Source: Steinernema hermaphroditum (Eukaryota > Nematoda > Chromadorea > Rhabditida > Steinernematidae). Taken from it: DNA of 64,000 nucleotides. Positions 1 through 11,125 of the stretch are shown here, one piece after another. The notes beneath the pieces were generated by a model. That model saw nothing but the letters and a program-made list of their open reading frames with translations, was not told the origin of the DNA and did not search any database. The position numbers and the translations under genes are program-made. The DNA lies in contig CM059625.1 of assembly GCA_030435675.1 (NCBI GenBank), forward strand, positions 11,842,001 to 11,906,000, given 5' to 3'. Positions within the stretch are counted from its first letter, which is position 1. Each line of letters begins with the position of its first letter.

Positions 1-147
1 TCTTTTGGGATAAACACATAAACAACTGGAAGGAGTATTATGTTTCTGTGATTTTTGATGCTGCCCATCTTTTCAAAGCTGGGGAAAGAACATGATTAAT
101 AGCGCATAATTGATAAGAAGGCGGTTGTAATAAGCCATTGTTTGCAG

Positions 148-509
148 CGGCCTTTCATTCCCTACAATGCCCTCATTCGCTTGAAACAGCTCTATGCTAC
201 GACAAGGACTCGATTGCACCAATCCGCAGTCCCCTCAAATTTCAAGAACAGACCTTTGGTGAACTCTTAACAAGACTGGACATCGACAGGTTTTGTTGCT
301 GCAAAGGAGAACTTTGCAACTTCACCAATGATCAAATGAGATACTACTATCACCAAAATCGGACCCTTAGCCCTCTTCGGTACCCTGGCCGTAAGCCCAA
401 AAAGGAACAAGATGTGTTTACCAGTTACTATCCCGGCGGCCAAACCAGTTCCGGTGGTTCCTTCCAGCCGGCCGTTCTCACCATTCTCGTTGCTCTTCTC
501 TTACGCTAA
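148..509 (+). CDS. Ly6/three-finger-like GPI-anchored protein, 3' exon (partial)
   Basis: This is the last coding exon of a gene that begins left of the window. It opens after a TTTGCAG acceptor (exon start 148, phase 1 entry) and runs to a TAA at 507-509, giving about 120 residues. A cysteine pattern ending in FCCCKGELCN matches the closing CC-x4-CN of the Ly6/uPAR/activin-receptor-type three-finger fold. A low-complexity Gly/Ser spacer follows, then a hydrophobic tail (AVLTILVALLLR) that looks like a GPI-attachment signal. The protein is therefore probably held on the outer cell surface. The signal peptide and first cysteines must sit in unseen upstream exons. Family assignment rests on the cysteine motif and tail only, and the ligand is unknown. 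The gene converges on the EF-hand gene, with stop codons about 220 bp apart. Confidence 0.68.
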
Positions 510-732
510 CTTCTTCCCATTCATGTGTTCTTCTTTCACGTGTCCTGGTGGCTTTACTGTGCTGTGCTGAGTGCTTGCTCTGCTTTAAGACGCTGTCCTG
601 GCTCGCATATCATTACCGGTGATAAATTTGTGTGAACTTGAAGTTTGGCTTATCGAGACATCATTTATTCCAGATCTTTGACATATTTACACGTTTCAGT
701 ATCAGTCTCACTGCCTGGTTATTTCGTTATCA

Positions 733-1350
733 CTAATGACGACGGTGATTGTGACCGTGGCTCTGTGACGAAAAAGCGTTCAGCTCTGGAAATAGTTAAA
801 ACTTGCGCGCATAATAGCGACTTCTACTCACCATTAGTTGTCAAGTAACCATCGTTGTCGGCATCGAGGAGCGTGTAAAAGGGAAGATGACGTTTCGTAG
901 CGAATTCCTTCAGGCGGGCGATACTCACTTTTCCTCCGTTCTCCATGGCGTTTTTGTGCACCACGGCATGTAGCCATTTGTCGAACATTAGAAATTCGTT
1001 CTCCGACACAACGCTGTCGTCTATAAATTCTCCATTTCATCACACCAGAGTATTGTTAACTCACCGTTTCGATCCATCGCATTGAAGAGCTTTTCGACGT
1101 CCTTTTCCGTCCGGAAAACCATGCCGTTGAGGCTGTGACCCACCAGAAATTTCATTTCGCTGAGACTCAGTCCGTGATCGACGTTGGCATCCAGAAAGTT
1201 AAAGGCAAGCTTCGAGATGAAGAGGAGGTCGTTGAGATGGGCCGATGTATCGCGAAGCCGCATTTCTCTAGCGTCGTGCCGATAGACGGTGCGGGCATCA
1301 CTGACAAGGGCCAACGAGATCAGAACGAAGAAGCTCGACAAGGCTGTCAT
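733..1350 (-). CDS. Secreted EF-hand calcium-binding protein
   Basis: Three exons on the minus strand, 1350-1065, 1020-832 and 785-733, join in phase to 175 residues. Introns are 44 and 46 bp with GTGAGT donors, and the last acceptor is TTTCCAG. Residues 1-19 (MTALSSFFVLISLALVSDA) form a signal peptide. EF-hand loops are DANVDHGLSLSE (54-65), DRNDDSVVSENE (93-104, interrupted by intron 1) and DADNDGYLTTNE (148-159, interrupted by intron 2). A degenerate loop (MENGGKVSIARLKE) lies between the last two. The tail is His-rich. The product probably binds calcium in the secretory pathway or outside the cell. An acceptor-like GTTACAG about 35 bp before the ATG suggests trans-splicing. A TTTATT (AATAAA on this strand) lies at 664-669, 64 bp past the stop. 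It is not clearly a calumenin or a named family. Confidence 0.85.
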
Positions 1351-1385
1351 GATGGAGAGGTAAGAGCGGCGAAGGCGCACTTTCT

Positions 1386-2568
1386 GTAACGAAAAGTAGC
1401 ATAGACGCGCTTAAATATACGTAACCTTTTACAAGTGGCCGCCTACCGAACACCTCAAAAGTGCAATCGTCAGGCGACAGTTCGAGTGCAGCGTACAGTT
1501 TTATGTCTCCTACTCTGGTGCTCAAGGACGCGCCCTCCGGGTGCCTTTGTGTCTGGTCGCGTGCACCTGGAAGGCTCCTTTGTAACAAGTATCGACAAGA
1601 TTACTGCGAAGACAATTAGGGAAAAGTTCGGAAAGGAACGGGTGACAAGGACGCTTCCTGGTTACGTAATGGGAGCACTTAGTGAAGTGCGCACGTGGAT
1701 TCAAGTGTCGCCTACACTGTTTCCGAATGACCTTTCAAGACTGTAAAATGAAAAGCGCTGATAAAGAACACATCCAGATTTCGATCGTGCTTCTTGTACT
1801 TCTTCTGACAAGTAATGTTTAAAGTGAAAAATCAATTCTTCCAACTTATCAGATACGCCCAACTGCTCTAAAGCGAAGTGCTTTACAAGTATAGCATAAT
1901 ATGTTTGTGTATGCTTCACACCTGTAACCTCTCATGGCCCACTTATTCATCGCTCCATATTTATGTTGTTTCAGATAGGATGAATAATGAACGATATGCT
2001 TTACTGTTCTTTGGCGAAACAGTATATTCCATTTAGCGCTCAAAAACGTAAAAGTGCCTTGTACTAACTTTGTACCGCTCCCGTGAGTCATTCAACAAAG
2101 GTCGCTTCCGCAGTAATCATGTTAGCCATTTCCGGCAACATTACAATATCTTTCGCTTATGAGTCATGATGCCAGTGGTAAGTACGCTGAAGATGATAAC
2201 TCGCAAGTTGTTCTGATGTATGAAATATTAAATAGAATTCAATCTAGCGTATTCATATGCTCGCTATCTACGTTTCTGCAAAACGAAAATTTTTATACAG
2301 AGATCACTGCATCGCTGACGGTCAAAACCAGTGTTCTCTATAATTGCCTGTAATTAATCAATGCACTATTCTTGTAGAGACTGATGTGTGCGAGCTGCAA
2401 GCCAGAATCCCGACCGTTTTTTCACATGCATATGTGTATGTTATTGATAGTAGCAAGTCTTGGTTACTACATTGTATCGTAAGTTGTGTGCCCTCTTATG
2501 ATTTCGTTCTAAATACTTTATGAAAATCTACGGAACGGGACAGCCTCCGCCTGTTACGATTGCCAGTA
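1386..2568. other. Intergenic, no gene seen
   Basis: Stretch between the EF-hand gene promoter and the 3' end of the next minus-strand gene. Short open frames overlap on both strands, but none has a start, splice sites and recognisable protein together. I see nothing firm here. Confidence 0.5.
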
Positions 2569-2626
2569 TTTATTAAACATGTTTAGGTGTCAATGGAAAA
2601 TCGGAGGTGTTCGTTCCATCGAAGCG

Positions 2627-2992
2627 TTAGTGATGTGTGCCGTATCCAACCGGCAGCACTCCTGCATAGGGACTCTGATCGTGGCTTCCATGACTGCTTT
2701 GATTAGGGCTTCCATTCTGCCCGTTGTGATACGGTAGGTTGGAACCGGAAACTGGGTACGAGTTAAAGTATGGTATACGATTGTTCATATGAAGTGAATT
2801 ATGGTCCTGAGCGGTGCCTGTTAAGCGAAACAATGATGCGAATTCATGCGATTACGTCATACCGTAGTCCTGACTGTAAGCAACAGAAGGCTGCCCATAC
2901 TGCTGGTTAGAACGTCCGTTATAGCTGGTGAAGTCGACTGGTACTGAATAGACGAAGGCGAAAACACACAAGACAACAATAGGCACCTTCAT
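2627..2992 (-). CDS. Small secreted Tyr/Asn/Gly-rich protein
   Basis: Two exons, 2992-2863 and 2817-2627, with a 45 bp intron (GTATG donor, TTAACAG acceptor), give 106 residues. Residues 1-17 (MKVPIVVLCVFAFVYSV) are a signal peptide. The mature part is rich in Tyr, Asn, Gln, Ser and Gly, has no cysteine and ends in His-His. It contains loose repeats such as NGQNGSPNQSSHGSHDQSP. This looks like a small secreted or cuticle/matrix-type peptide, but I do not recognise a family. A TATA box sits at 3029-3037, about 40 bp before the ATG, and an AATAAA on this strand at 2569-2574. The clean splice phase, TATA and poly(A) signals make it a convincing gene despite the lack of homology. Confidence 0.75.
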
Positions 2993-3028
2993 TGTTTCTT
3001 CGATGCTCAATTCTCTGAGGCAAGCAAG

Positions 3029-3037
3029 TTATATACC
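3029..3037 (-). promoter_or_regulatory. TATA box of the small secreted protein gene
   Basis: GGTATATAAC on the minus strand, about 40 bp before the ATG at 2992. Spacing suits a short leader without a distant promoter. Confidence 0.55.
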
Positions 3038-3247
3038 CTCAAACTCGCCTCAAATTGAACTCTTTTCACAAACAAATCTGTTTATTTAATGCGCCAATTC
3101 CTGGCACAATCACGACAGCATGCGCGGTCACAAACAAACTTAGTCACCTGCTTTGTATGTACAAATAGAAGCTCACATAACCGTATTCCACTTATCACAT
3201 AGAAATAGCTGATCATATCCAAAAACGCGTTTTCTAAAAAATCTATT

Positions 3248-4142
3248 TCACCATGTTCTTTTGTAGCTTTTGAAGGCTCCGAAGAATTCGTCGCAGATCT
3301 TCTTGTAGAGAGAACGCGTATCATTAGGGTCAAGCGAGAAACAATGCGCGAAGATCAAATAGAGAAGGTAGAGAAGGCACTGCGCGAGAAGAATGGCGAT
3401 GACGACGAGCCCCACCAAGAGTAGGAGCTTGAGAATGTGGCCGCAGAAGACAGATGGCGAATCAAGTTGAGTTCTGTGAGGAACGATGATCTGAAGTAGT
3501 GGAGTTTAGGGTGCACGTTATTTTAATTGGAGTTATGAATATTACTATTGATATTTGTGTTGAAAAAAAGGCAAGCAACAAATATGTACATGAAGAACAC
3601 TACGACTACTGCCCAGAAAGGTGAGAACGTCAAGTTTTAGGAAAGCCTTGCGTTATGTTTTGAGTTGAGTTTTGAGTTAGGTTGAGTTATGCGTTCCACA
3701 ATAACGTTATACAAATGCATTCCAGTACGAAAACTGGACGATTTTGACATATTTCACATCCACAAAGGGTTGGACATAATTTTGACCAAATGCTAGGATA
3801 CTAGAAGCGAAAGGTGCAAAATTCTGACCTGCCAAGGAATGTCACACACCATATTACCTTAAAACTTAGAAAACAAAACATCTTTTTCCGAGATATCTCG
3901 TGATGGGTCATTAGCAAAGGTGTAGCCGAAGTGTCCATTTGCTAGGAGAAGTCAATATCAGTTTGTGGCAAATAACAAACCTCGCTCAGCGACAAGCGGT
4001 CGAACTGAAGCTTGGATTCACTGGAGGGACTTGAAGGCGTTCCATTGGAAGGCATAGCCGAGACCGAGGCGGACGCGCGGACCACCTGCCCATTGACCGG
4101 AGGAAACTCGAGGGCCACATAACCCTTTTTTTCGTTGCTCAT
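3248..4142 (-). CDS. Small membrane protein of unknown family
   Basis: Exon 1 (4142-3981) starts with an ATG placed directly after TTTCCAG, a likely trans-splice site, and encodes MSNEKKGYVALEFPPVNG and a Ser/Pro-rich stretch. Exon 2 (3490-3248) follows a TACTTCAG acceptor in the same phase. It encodes a long hydrophobic run (about residues 74-104, LLLLVGLVVIAILLAQC and onward) and a short charged tail ending YKRTW. Together this gives 134 residues with one long or hairpin membrane segment. The 490 bp between the exons is long for this genome, so a further small exon cannot be excluded. An AATAAA on this strand lies at 3081-3086. I do not recognise the protein. Orientation is probably N-in, because no signal peptide is seen. 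Confidence 0.62.
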
Positions 4143-6594
4143 CTGGAAAGCCTGGCTAGAGTGACTCGACAAAAACAATGAAATGTACACAACGCAAATC
4201 AGCGTTTTAGCCTGATGAACGCACACAAAAACAAAGAAATACAATTGGGAACCGAAGGAAATTAATTTACATCGCGATGGAAAATGGCCTCCGCCAAGTG
4301 AAGGTAAAAAGCCAGACTTAAAAATGGCCTATGGCCATGAACAGCAAAAAGTGGATTCTCCAAGAAGGGGCTTTGTGTTAGAACAAGACGAGTAGAATAT
4401 AACGTGAATGTACTTTCGATAAAAGTGCACGTCCCGTCCGGTGCAGTAGACGAACTCACATGGAGAGGAAGGCCGACAAGTTATAGTTTGCGAACGCATT
4501 AGGCAGAGCACGCGGCAAATAGAACGCTCGAAAATAAAACTGCTATTTATGAAAGGTTAAGCTAGTTATGTGGAACTGAAAACAGTTGGAGAGAACAAAA
4601 ATCTCGCGGATTCTAGGAAGACTCGCTCGCTTTGTGTGACGCGGAATAAACAAAGTTCGAAGATTCTTTCAAATACTATGTATTTGTTTCCTTATGCTGG
4701 AAGAGTTCCCGAAGAGAAGGTAGCCACAGAGTGTTAAGGGAGTTGAGGAGAACACTTTAGAGGACAAGCTTTTTGATGACAGGTGAAGGACATATGCAAT
4801 ATTTCAGGTTATTTCTCGTTTTCCCCAAAAAGTTTTTTTGGTGTTCTCACTAAGTGGTTTCTAAATTTCCAAACGTCTCAAAAACCTTCTCTTTGAGAGA
4901 CTCTGTAAGAAATTAGATTCCCCTTGGCAGCTTTCCCGTATCTGTCTTTATGAAAAGCTCAGCTTCAAAGAACTATTTGATGTTTGTCCCCTTTTGAGGA
5001 AATGAAATTCTTGTTTTGTTTTGGGTTTAGTGGAAAATGGATGATTGACGATAGGTCATGGGAAAATCCCAGCCGACGAATTTTCTGATTTCGCTTGTTC
5101 ACCACTTGCACGTGCTGTATGGGATAAAGCTGTAGACGCTGGAACCATACAGAAGACCAGAAGAATACTATGAATCAGTTACAGTCAAACACATCAAACA
5201 CATATTATTACTGAAGTAGCCATTCCGTTGTTTCTTGTAAGCATGCCTGGGAGACCAAACAAGGCCATTTATCTGCCCAAAGAATGGAGTGAAAATAGAA
5301 TGAAGATGTGCCGAACATGGCCAAGTGCACATGCCTCAGAGTGCCGATGATCTCACGGACACATTTGTCACAAATCTCGCACACAACTACTGAGTTCATC
5401 ACAGTTTACCGAACTTTCCAAATAATGCTAGAAGATCCTTTTTCAGTGTCGGGATGTACGAAAAAAGAGGGAACAAAGTTGGATGGACTCGTAACTCGGT
5501 ACCATACACACGCTCTGGCTTGCACTTTATTGTCAACAACACGCCGCACAGCCGGAAAATGACTACAGCTCAATGTCAAATTTCCTGAATCCTCCACATC
5601 AATGCGCAGAGACACGGATGTCTTCGTGCATCTCATTATCTTTCGTGCCGTGCGCGCTAAAACAAGGCGCGCACCAAATGCGAAATCGAATTAAGCGATC
5701 ATTGGCACCGAAAAAACATTTCTGCGTGACGCCGTTGCTTTGCAGGAAGACGACAAGGCATCAGGGCGTGGGAAGGGCAAACTTTGGCTTTAGGGCCCAT
5801 CGCATCGCTGTTGCTGTGGCACAAAAGAGCGCATCTTTTGATATGCTAAGAAGATACAGGAAAGATACGTTTTCATAGAAAATGGAACAAGTGATCACGT
5901 TTGATCTTTATTCACTGCAGTAATCTGTTTACACTTTGACACTGGCGTAGCAGGAAAAAGAACTCCCATGGTTAAATCGCACTCCTCAGGAAATAGGCTG
6001 GCTTTTACAAAAGATCAAAGCATCACCGAGTGTTGAAGGAAATCTCTGGACAAACTTTATGTCTATTCTATCTAACAGGACAGTGAAGTACACCGCTGAA
6101 GTATATAGAAGCATATCGCAGTGAGATCCGTAAGAAGAAGAAAACCAAAAATGGACGGTAAAGCAGCCGTAAACATCAATACGAACTAATGAAGTTAGCC
6201 TGATTAGGGCAAATAACACGCCCACAAGGTGCGCCCCTGAGTTCGCGGAATTGCACTACTCCAACACATCAATTAATCGAAAGACTGCGGATTTCTGAAA
6301 CACACACAACATCCACAAGGAGACTGTTGGTCGAAGGGCAGAAACTTCATTCTGGACGGTTTAGCAGTTGGTGTGATAAGTGACGTTTTTAGCGGAAAAG
6401 TCCACATTTGGTTCGTCGACGTTAAGTGAAGGGCGAAAGAAGTAAATTCGGATGAGGGCGCGTTTGGCTGGAGGCACCAGTGGGCGTGCTGTTCACTTTG
6501 ACAGCTTTTTCGCTCATCACCGATTATTGTCCACTTTTAATGAAGAAACGTTTTCGGTGCTTCCTCTTAGGCGTCATATGAATGGGTCAGCTTA
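4143..6594. other. Intergenic, no gene seen
   Basis: AT-rich stretch of 2.4 kb before the mariner element. Several open frames of 60-100 codons overlap on both strands (for example near 5300-5880) but lack splice context and family resemblance. Nothing in it is supported as a gene. Confidence 0.5.
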
Positions 6595-6596
6595 TA

Positions 6597-7917
6597 CAGG
6601 GTGTACCATAAATACTGTAAGTCGAAAAACTGCTTATAACTTTTCATTTACGACAAGGAAACAAAATGAATTCATAACTGTAAGATTGGCCAGGAAATTC
6701 TGTACAACATACTTGAATTCTGTTCGAAATGCCCTCCTTGACAGTTTGATTAAGGCGTTCAGATGCTTCTGGAAATTCTTCAGGATTCCCGCGGTGATTT
6801 TTGGCATGATTTCCTTCCAAGCGGTCTTCAGAGAGCGCTCCAGGAATTCACACTGGCGTGGCTTGTAGCGCATACGTTTGTCTCTAGGAATGACCAAACA
6901 GCGAAGTCGAGAGGGTTGAGGACCGGAGAGTACCGCAGCCAAACATCTTTCCTCTTGACCCAACATCCTTCCTTCACATGATTGGCCGTGACAAGACAAG
7001 GGTATTCTTGGCTCCATGGCCAGGCGTCCAGTCCTGCTGAAACGTCCGTGCGGTGTTGTGGGGTAGATCTACGACCCAGGATTTCACCACAGCCGTTCGG
7101 AACCAGTTTCCGGTAGTTCTTGCCAGTGCAGGTCAACTTTTTTTCCATTGACTTCGAAAAAAACGAGCTTCAGGCTCCCAGGTCCAAAAACTCCGGCCCT
7201 ACCCATGATGGATTGTGCGGAATGGATCTTATCGACAGTTACGGAGCGGGGCGAGCTTTTCGGAAAACGTTTACGGTGATCCCAGGTGTTTCGCAGCGGT
7301 TCTACGGTGACAATCCTTTCATCCAAAAACAGGATGTCCAGGAGGCTCCCGCCGCGGACTTGTGTCTTCATCTTCCGGTACTTCTTTAGTCTTGCGGTCT
7401 TCATTCGAACACCGAGGAACTGTCTGTATGTCATCTTGCAGCAGTCGAGTCCCTGATCTTCTTCCACTAATTTCCTGAGCGATCACTCAATGACTCAGTA
7501 CTCCTTTGGCAGGTTTCTCATGGATCGTGCTAGATTCTGCTTGATCTTCTTCCGGAAGGCCTTTCTGGTCCTTGGTGTTCTGGCTGTTCCCGGTCTTTTA
7601 GTCATTTGGCGAATCTGTATCCCACCTGTCTCTTGGAAGTGTTTTACAATCCGCTAGAGTTGAAAAAATCGGAATTTCATTAACTTTTCAATCTCCATAA
7701 TCGGCATTTCACGCTTGTAATCGACGACGGTAGCAAAACGGTCACTTTGAGATACCTTTTTATCTGATGGGAACAGGTTAAAGTACCGGGAAAATCTACT
7801 TTTCTAGATCAAAAAAGGACGAGAAACAGGAATATAACAACAGAACTGGTATAGAAAGGCAAAAAATCAAGGTAAATTGAAAAGCTTGTCGACTTACAGT
7901 ATTTATGGTACACCCTG
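6597..7917 (-). mobile_element. Mariner/IS630-type DNA transposon, complete ends
   Basis: The element is 1321 bp with terminal inverted repeats. The left end begins CAGGGTGTACCATAAATACT and matches the reverse complement of the right end for about 29 bp. It is flanked on both sides by TA (6595-6596 and 7918-7919), the target duplication of the Tc1/mariner superfamily. The interior carries a broken transposase on the minus strand. The perfect ends with a decayed gene suggest an element that can be moved only by a transposase supplied elsewhere, or one that recently lost function. Confidence 0.93.
6640..7620 (-). pseudogene. Frameshifted mariner-type transposase
   Basis: The minus strand carries transposase blocks spread over several frames. 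They include ILFLDERIVTVE (first catalytic Asp, about 7321-7323), TFQQDWTPGHGAKN (second Asp, about 7046) and SPVLNPLDFAVWSFLE (third Asp, about 6920). A C-terminal block near 6740-6800 holds FQKHLNALIK. The third acidic residue is Asp, not Glu, so the gene is of mariner (DDxD) rather than Tc1 (DDxE) type. Spacing between the last two Asp is about 40 codons, uncertain because of the frameshifts. Stops and frameshifts break it, so no full transposase can be made. Confidence 0.85.
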
Positions 7918-10470
7918 TAGTTATTAAGCAAGTTGGGTGTGACATCTTGTTTGAAATGTCTCGCAAACATGTCTCTACATCAGTCTTTTTGAGGCGATGT
8001 GGCCGAACAGGATATCTTGGTCGCCATGTTAATTAAGGCCGTTCTGAAGAAATAAGATCATAGTCATGGAGTTATGCAAAACACCAATTGTGTTAATGAG
8101 GAAAGACCGATTATGAGCAGTGTGGTCAACATATTTGGCGATCCATTCATCAGTTCGCTGTTTTGCATTGCAACATTGCAAGAAATTGCAGCTTTTCAGA
8201 TTGACTTCTCAAAACAAAATACTCTTCTCTTTATTCGCTTACTACAAACTAAGGGTATGGAATATGCCTAATCTTGAATAAGAACTTCAGTTAAACCGTC
8301 CAAAACTATTATATTCAGTGCAGATGACGCCAAAACGGAAACAAACAGCGCAAAAGAAAGATCGAAGATTGTTTCCGCAACAGGAAAGTGGCCTCGCAGC
8401 TCGTTGGCGGCGAGAAGGGCGGAAGCGATGCGAATTCGGCCCTTTCCCATATCGCCGACTTTTAGATAATAAACGCGCGTTATGGCTGTGTTTCGTTAAT
8501 TTAGAAGCAGGCGGAGGACGTCGATTGAAAGACGAGTCGGCGAGAGTGTTAAGAGGACAAATTAAACACTATTTCGGGAGCACGTGAAACTCTTCTTTCG
8601 CATGACAACATGACAAACAGTGGGCAGAAACGCATGATACGAACACCAAATCAAGAAACTGAAACTCATGCACTTTTTAAGTGAGTCTTAGGTGGTCGAA
8701 TGCGCGTTAAAAGGGGCCCTCGAAGAAATTCGAAGACAGTAGTGGTATTCTAAGCGGAAGCAGCTGAAAATTCGAGGAATAATTTATTGACTTCTGCACT
8801 TTCTGGAGCTGAGTTATTCAACATGTTTAAATTAATCGTGCGGTGTTTATTATGTTGAAAGAAGAGATGACTTCCATCTGCATTTTCAAGTTGCTTGACT
8901 AGAGATAATTGTTTTAATGCATTACGTGCTAGACGAAAACTTTGTGTCATTGTAAGAGTTCATTTCTAAGGGCGTCCACAAGGCGTAGGCGCTACATCCT
9001 ACATGGGTTAGTAGCAAAAACGCACCTTTCGATAGGTCACAACGATAATTGGAGGCAAATTTTACAGAAAACATATGGAGTCTCACTCGCATCACTTTGA
9101 TTTCAAAATTATTATTTGCAAAACAATATTATCTCCCATACTGGCACCAAACTCGAGGAGTGAAACATATGAGGGAGCAGACCTGTAAAGTGCGCGAAGA
9201 ATAGATGCTCAACAGAGGTTGTCCAACTGTGTTGGACTGGCGTAAAGGTTAATGAAGTCCCAGAGGAGCTCACGGAAACCTTCTCCGAAACCTAAACACA
9301 AATATAAACACACGCATCGTAAGTAATGAACTGCTCCATTCGTCAGAAACAATGAAGTTACAACCTAGTAGAAATGTTATGAAGTTGATATAGGAAGTGC
9401 TTTGCATAGAATTACCTCAATTCTATAGAAATGTAAACATCATTACTTTCATTTACATCATTATGATTTCATAGTTATTATTTGCTAACAATGACATCAC
9501 TTCAATAAGTATTTGTGGATACAAAAGGAGTTTGCCATAGTCAGCTTCAGTACCGAGGTGACTCAAACAGTCTCTGGCTATCTCTGTGTGAAAACAGAAA
9601 TGCTGTAACTGAAAAATAACGCTCCCAGCAAAGGGCAAAAGGATTCTCCTCATAAATGAGGGCTTTAGCATCAAATTTCTCAAAAAACCGATTGTGTATT
9701 CGATGACAAATTATTTTCCTTTCATCTTCGCCAACACCATTTGCTTATATGAATATCAGCAAAGGCTTGCAAATAATCCTGACGGTCCCTATTTGGATTA
9801 TCTCAAAAATAGAAGAAATAGAGATGTAGCAGTCGGTACACGGCACACGATTTCAATCCACGCGAAAGGAACCCCTTCCTGTCCGTCGATATAAGATAGT
9901 TGCAAGTTGCAAAGCTTATACAATTCACGAGTAATGTCCTCATTGAAAGGGTAAATAGCTGCCGAGGTAGGAAGTTCTGACGATGTCGGGCCGATAATCG
10001 AATCCGAGGACAAAACGAATGAAATTTGAACGAACTCCTATTAATATGAAAGGAAATCCCTCGGAAACGGTTAATCCTCACATATACTAAGCATGCGCCG
10101 AACATGGAAGACCCGAGGGCTTAGATAAATGAAAGCAAAGCACTTAAGACACTGCTAGTAGGTCCATTATTCATTGCACGAAAAGTGGAAAGGGCAAGAG
10201 AAGTGTTTTCGGAGAAGAAAACAAAGTATTTTCCGATGACCTTCAGCAAAAACCTCTGTGAACGTTTCGCCTTACTAGCTGACAGGGACGGAAAACAATT
10301 TTTTTTTGCAGAATCTAGTAACGTACCATTTTCAAAAGGCATTGATTGTTCTTTTGAACCATTTAGAACGAAGAATGTTGGTGCAGAGAAGAAGAAGCGC
10401 TCATTAACAGCTGCAAATTACCATCAGAATTTTCAGCGTCGGTGATATGGTGTCCGATCTCCGAAGGCAG

Positions 10471-10500
10471 GAACATACCGACTTTCCAATCGGTATGTTC
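10471..10500. repeat. Perfect inverted repeat (hairpin)
   Basis: GAACATACCGA and its exact reverse complement TCGGTATGTTC are separated by 8 bases. No coding context. It could form a stem-loop in RNA or bind a dimeric protein. Function unknown. Confidence 0.7.
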
Positions 10501-10828
10501 AGTTAAAAGAAGGAAGTTGCATTGTGATGGAATGGCCAAATTGGGTTTATAAGTCGTTTTATTAAATGTTTTCAAACTAACAAAGCGTATTTTGCGACTT
10601 TTTTAGACATAAACAGCAGTTGAGCTAGAACTTTGATGATTAGATCTCCGCGCGAGGCAGTTGAACCTGATGTGTAGATAACATAAGATATTGACGTGGA
10701 GAGAAGTGTTCGCAAGAGTTTTGCAAAACCCCTCACAACGGCTGATCGCTTTCACCCTTTTTCTCTTTTTTTCGACATTTCTTCTTCGCAAAAAGGAAAT
10801 AATTTGGATTGTCACGCCTAAATGTAGT

Positions 10829-10898
10829 GCCGTCATCATCAACGTAATATTTCCAGCTCCCCTTGCGATCATCAAAAAGTGTCAAAGTTATGGCCTGC
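10829..10898 (+). pseudogene. Duplicated fragment of GT92 intron 1/exon 2 boundary
   Basis: This piece resembles 11814-11898 in the GT92 gene. Both read as GCC(A/G)TCATC, then AACGTA, a splice-acceptor-like CAG followed by CTCCCCTTGCGAT, and then AAAAGTG with GGCCTGC. The copy has a deletion and no longer encodes the enzyme. It marks a small local duplication just upstream of the living gene. Confidence 0.65.
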
Positions 10899-11125
10899 AA
10901 AAGGCAAATAATTTGCACAGATTTTGCGTTAAATGTAGACAGGGTGTGAAAAATGTAGGCTGGGGAACATTAAATCTCATTCGTATCGTACCAAAATAGT
11001 AAAACAAAAGGTCACAGAGGAAGAGTTCGACAAATGTTTTTTATTACTCATTGTTTGTTCTAAATATAGCCGAAACTACTTGCATGATGTAATTGCGTTT
11101 TCTTCCAGAGGGACGACGGGAGGCG

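Larger units (their letters stand above)
7920..11108. other. Intergenic with a GT92 remnant and a hairpin
   Basis: Holds a short duplicated piece of the downstream GT92 gene (about 10829-10898) and an 11-bp perfect hairpin (10471-10500). Otherwise only short overlapping open frames are seen, none of them convincing. Confidence 0.5.

Noticed and set aside
3655..3690. Short TTGAGT-like repeat
   Set aside because: Too few and too imperfect copies to be more than simple sequence.
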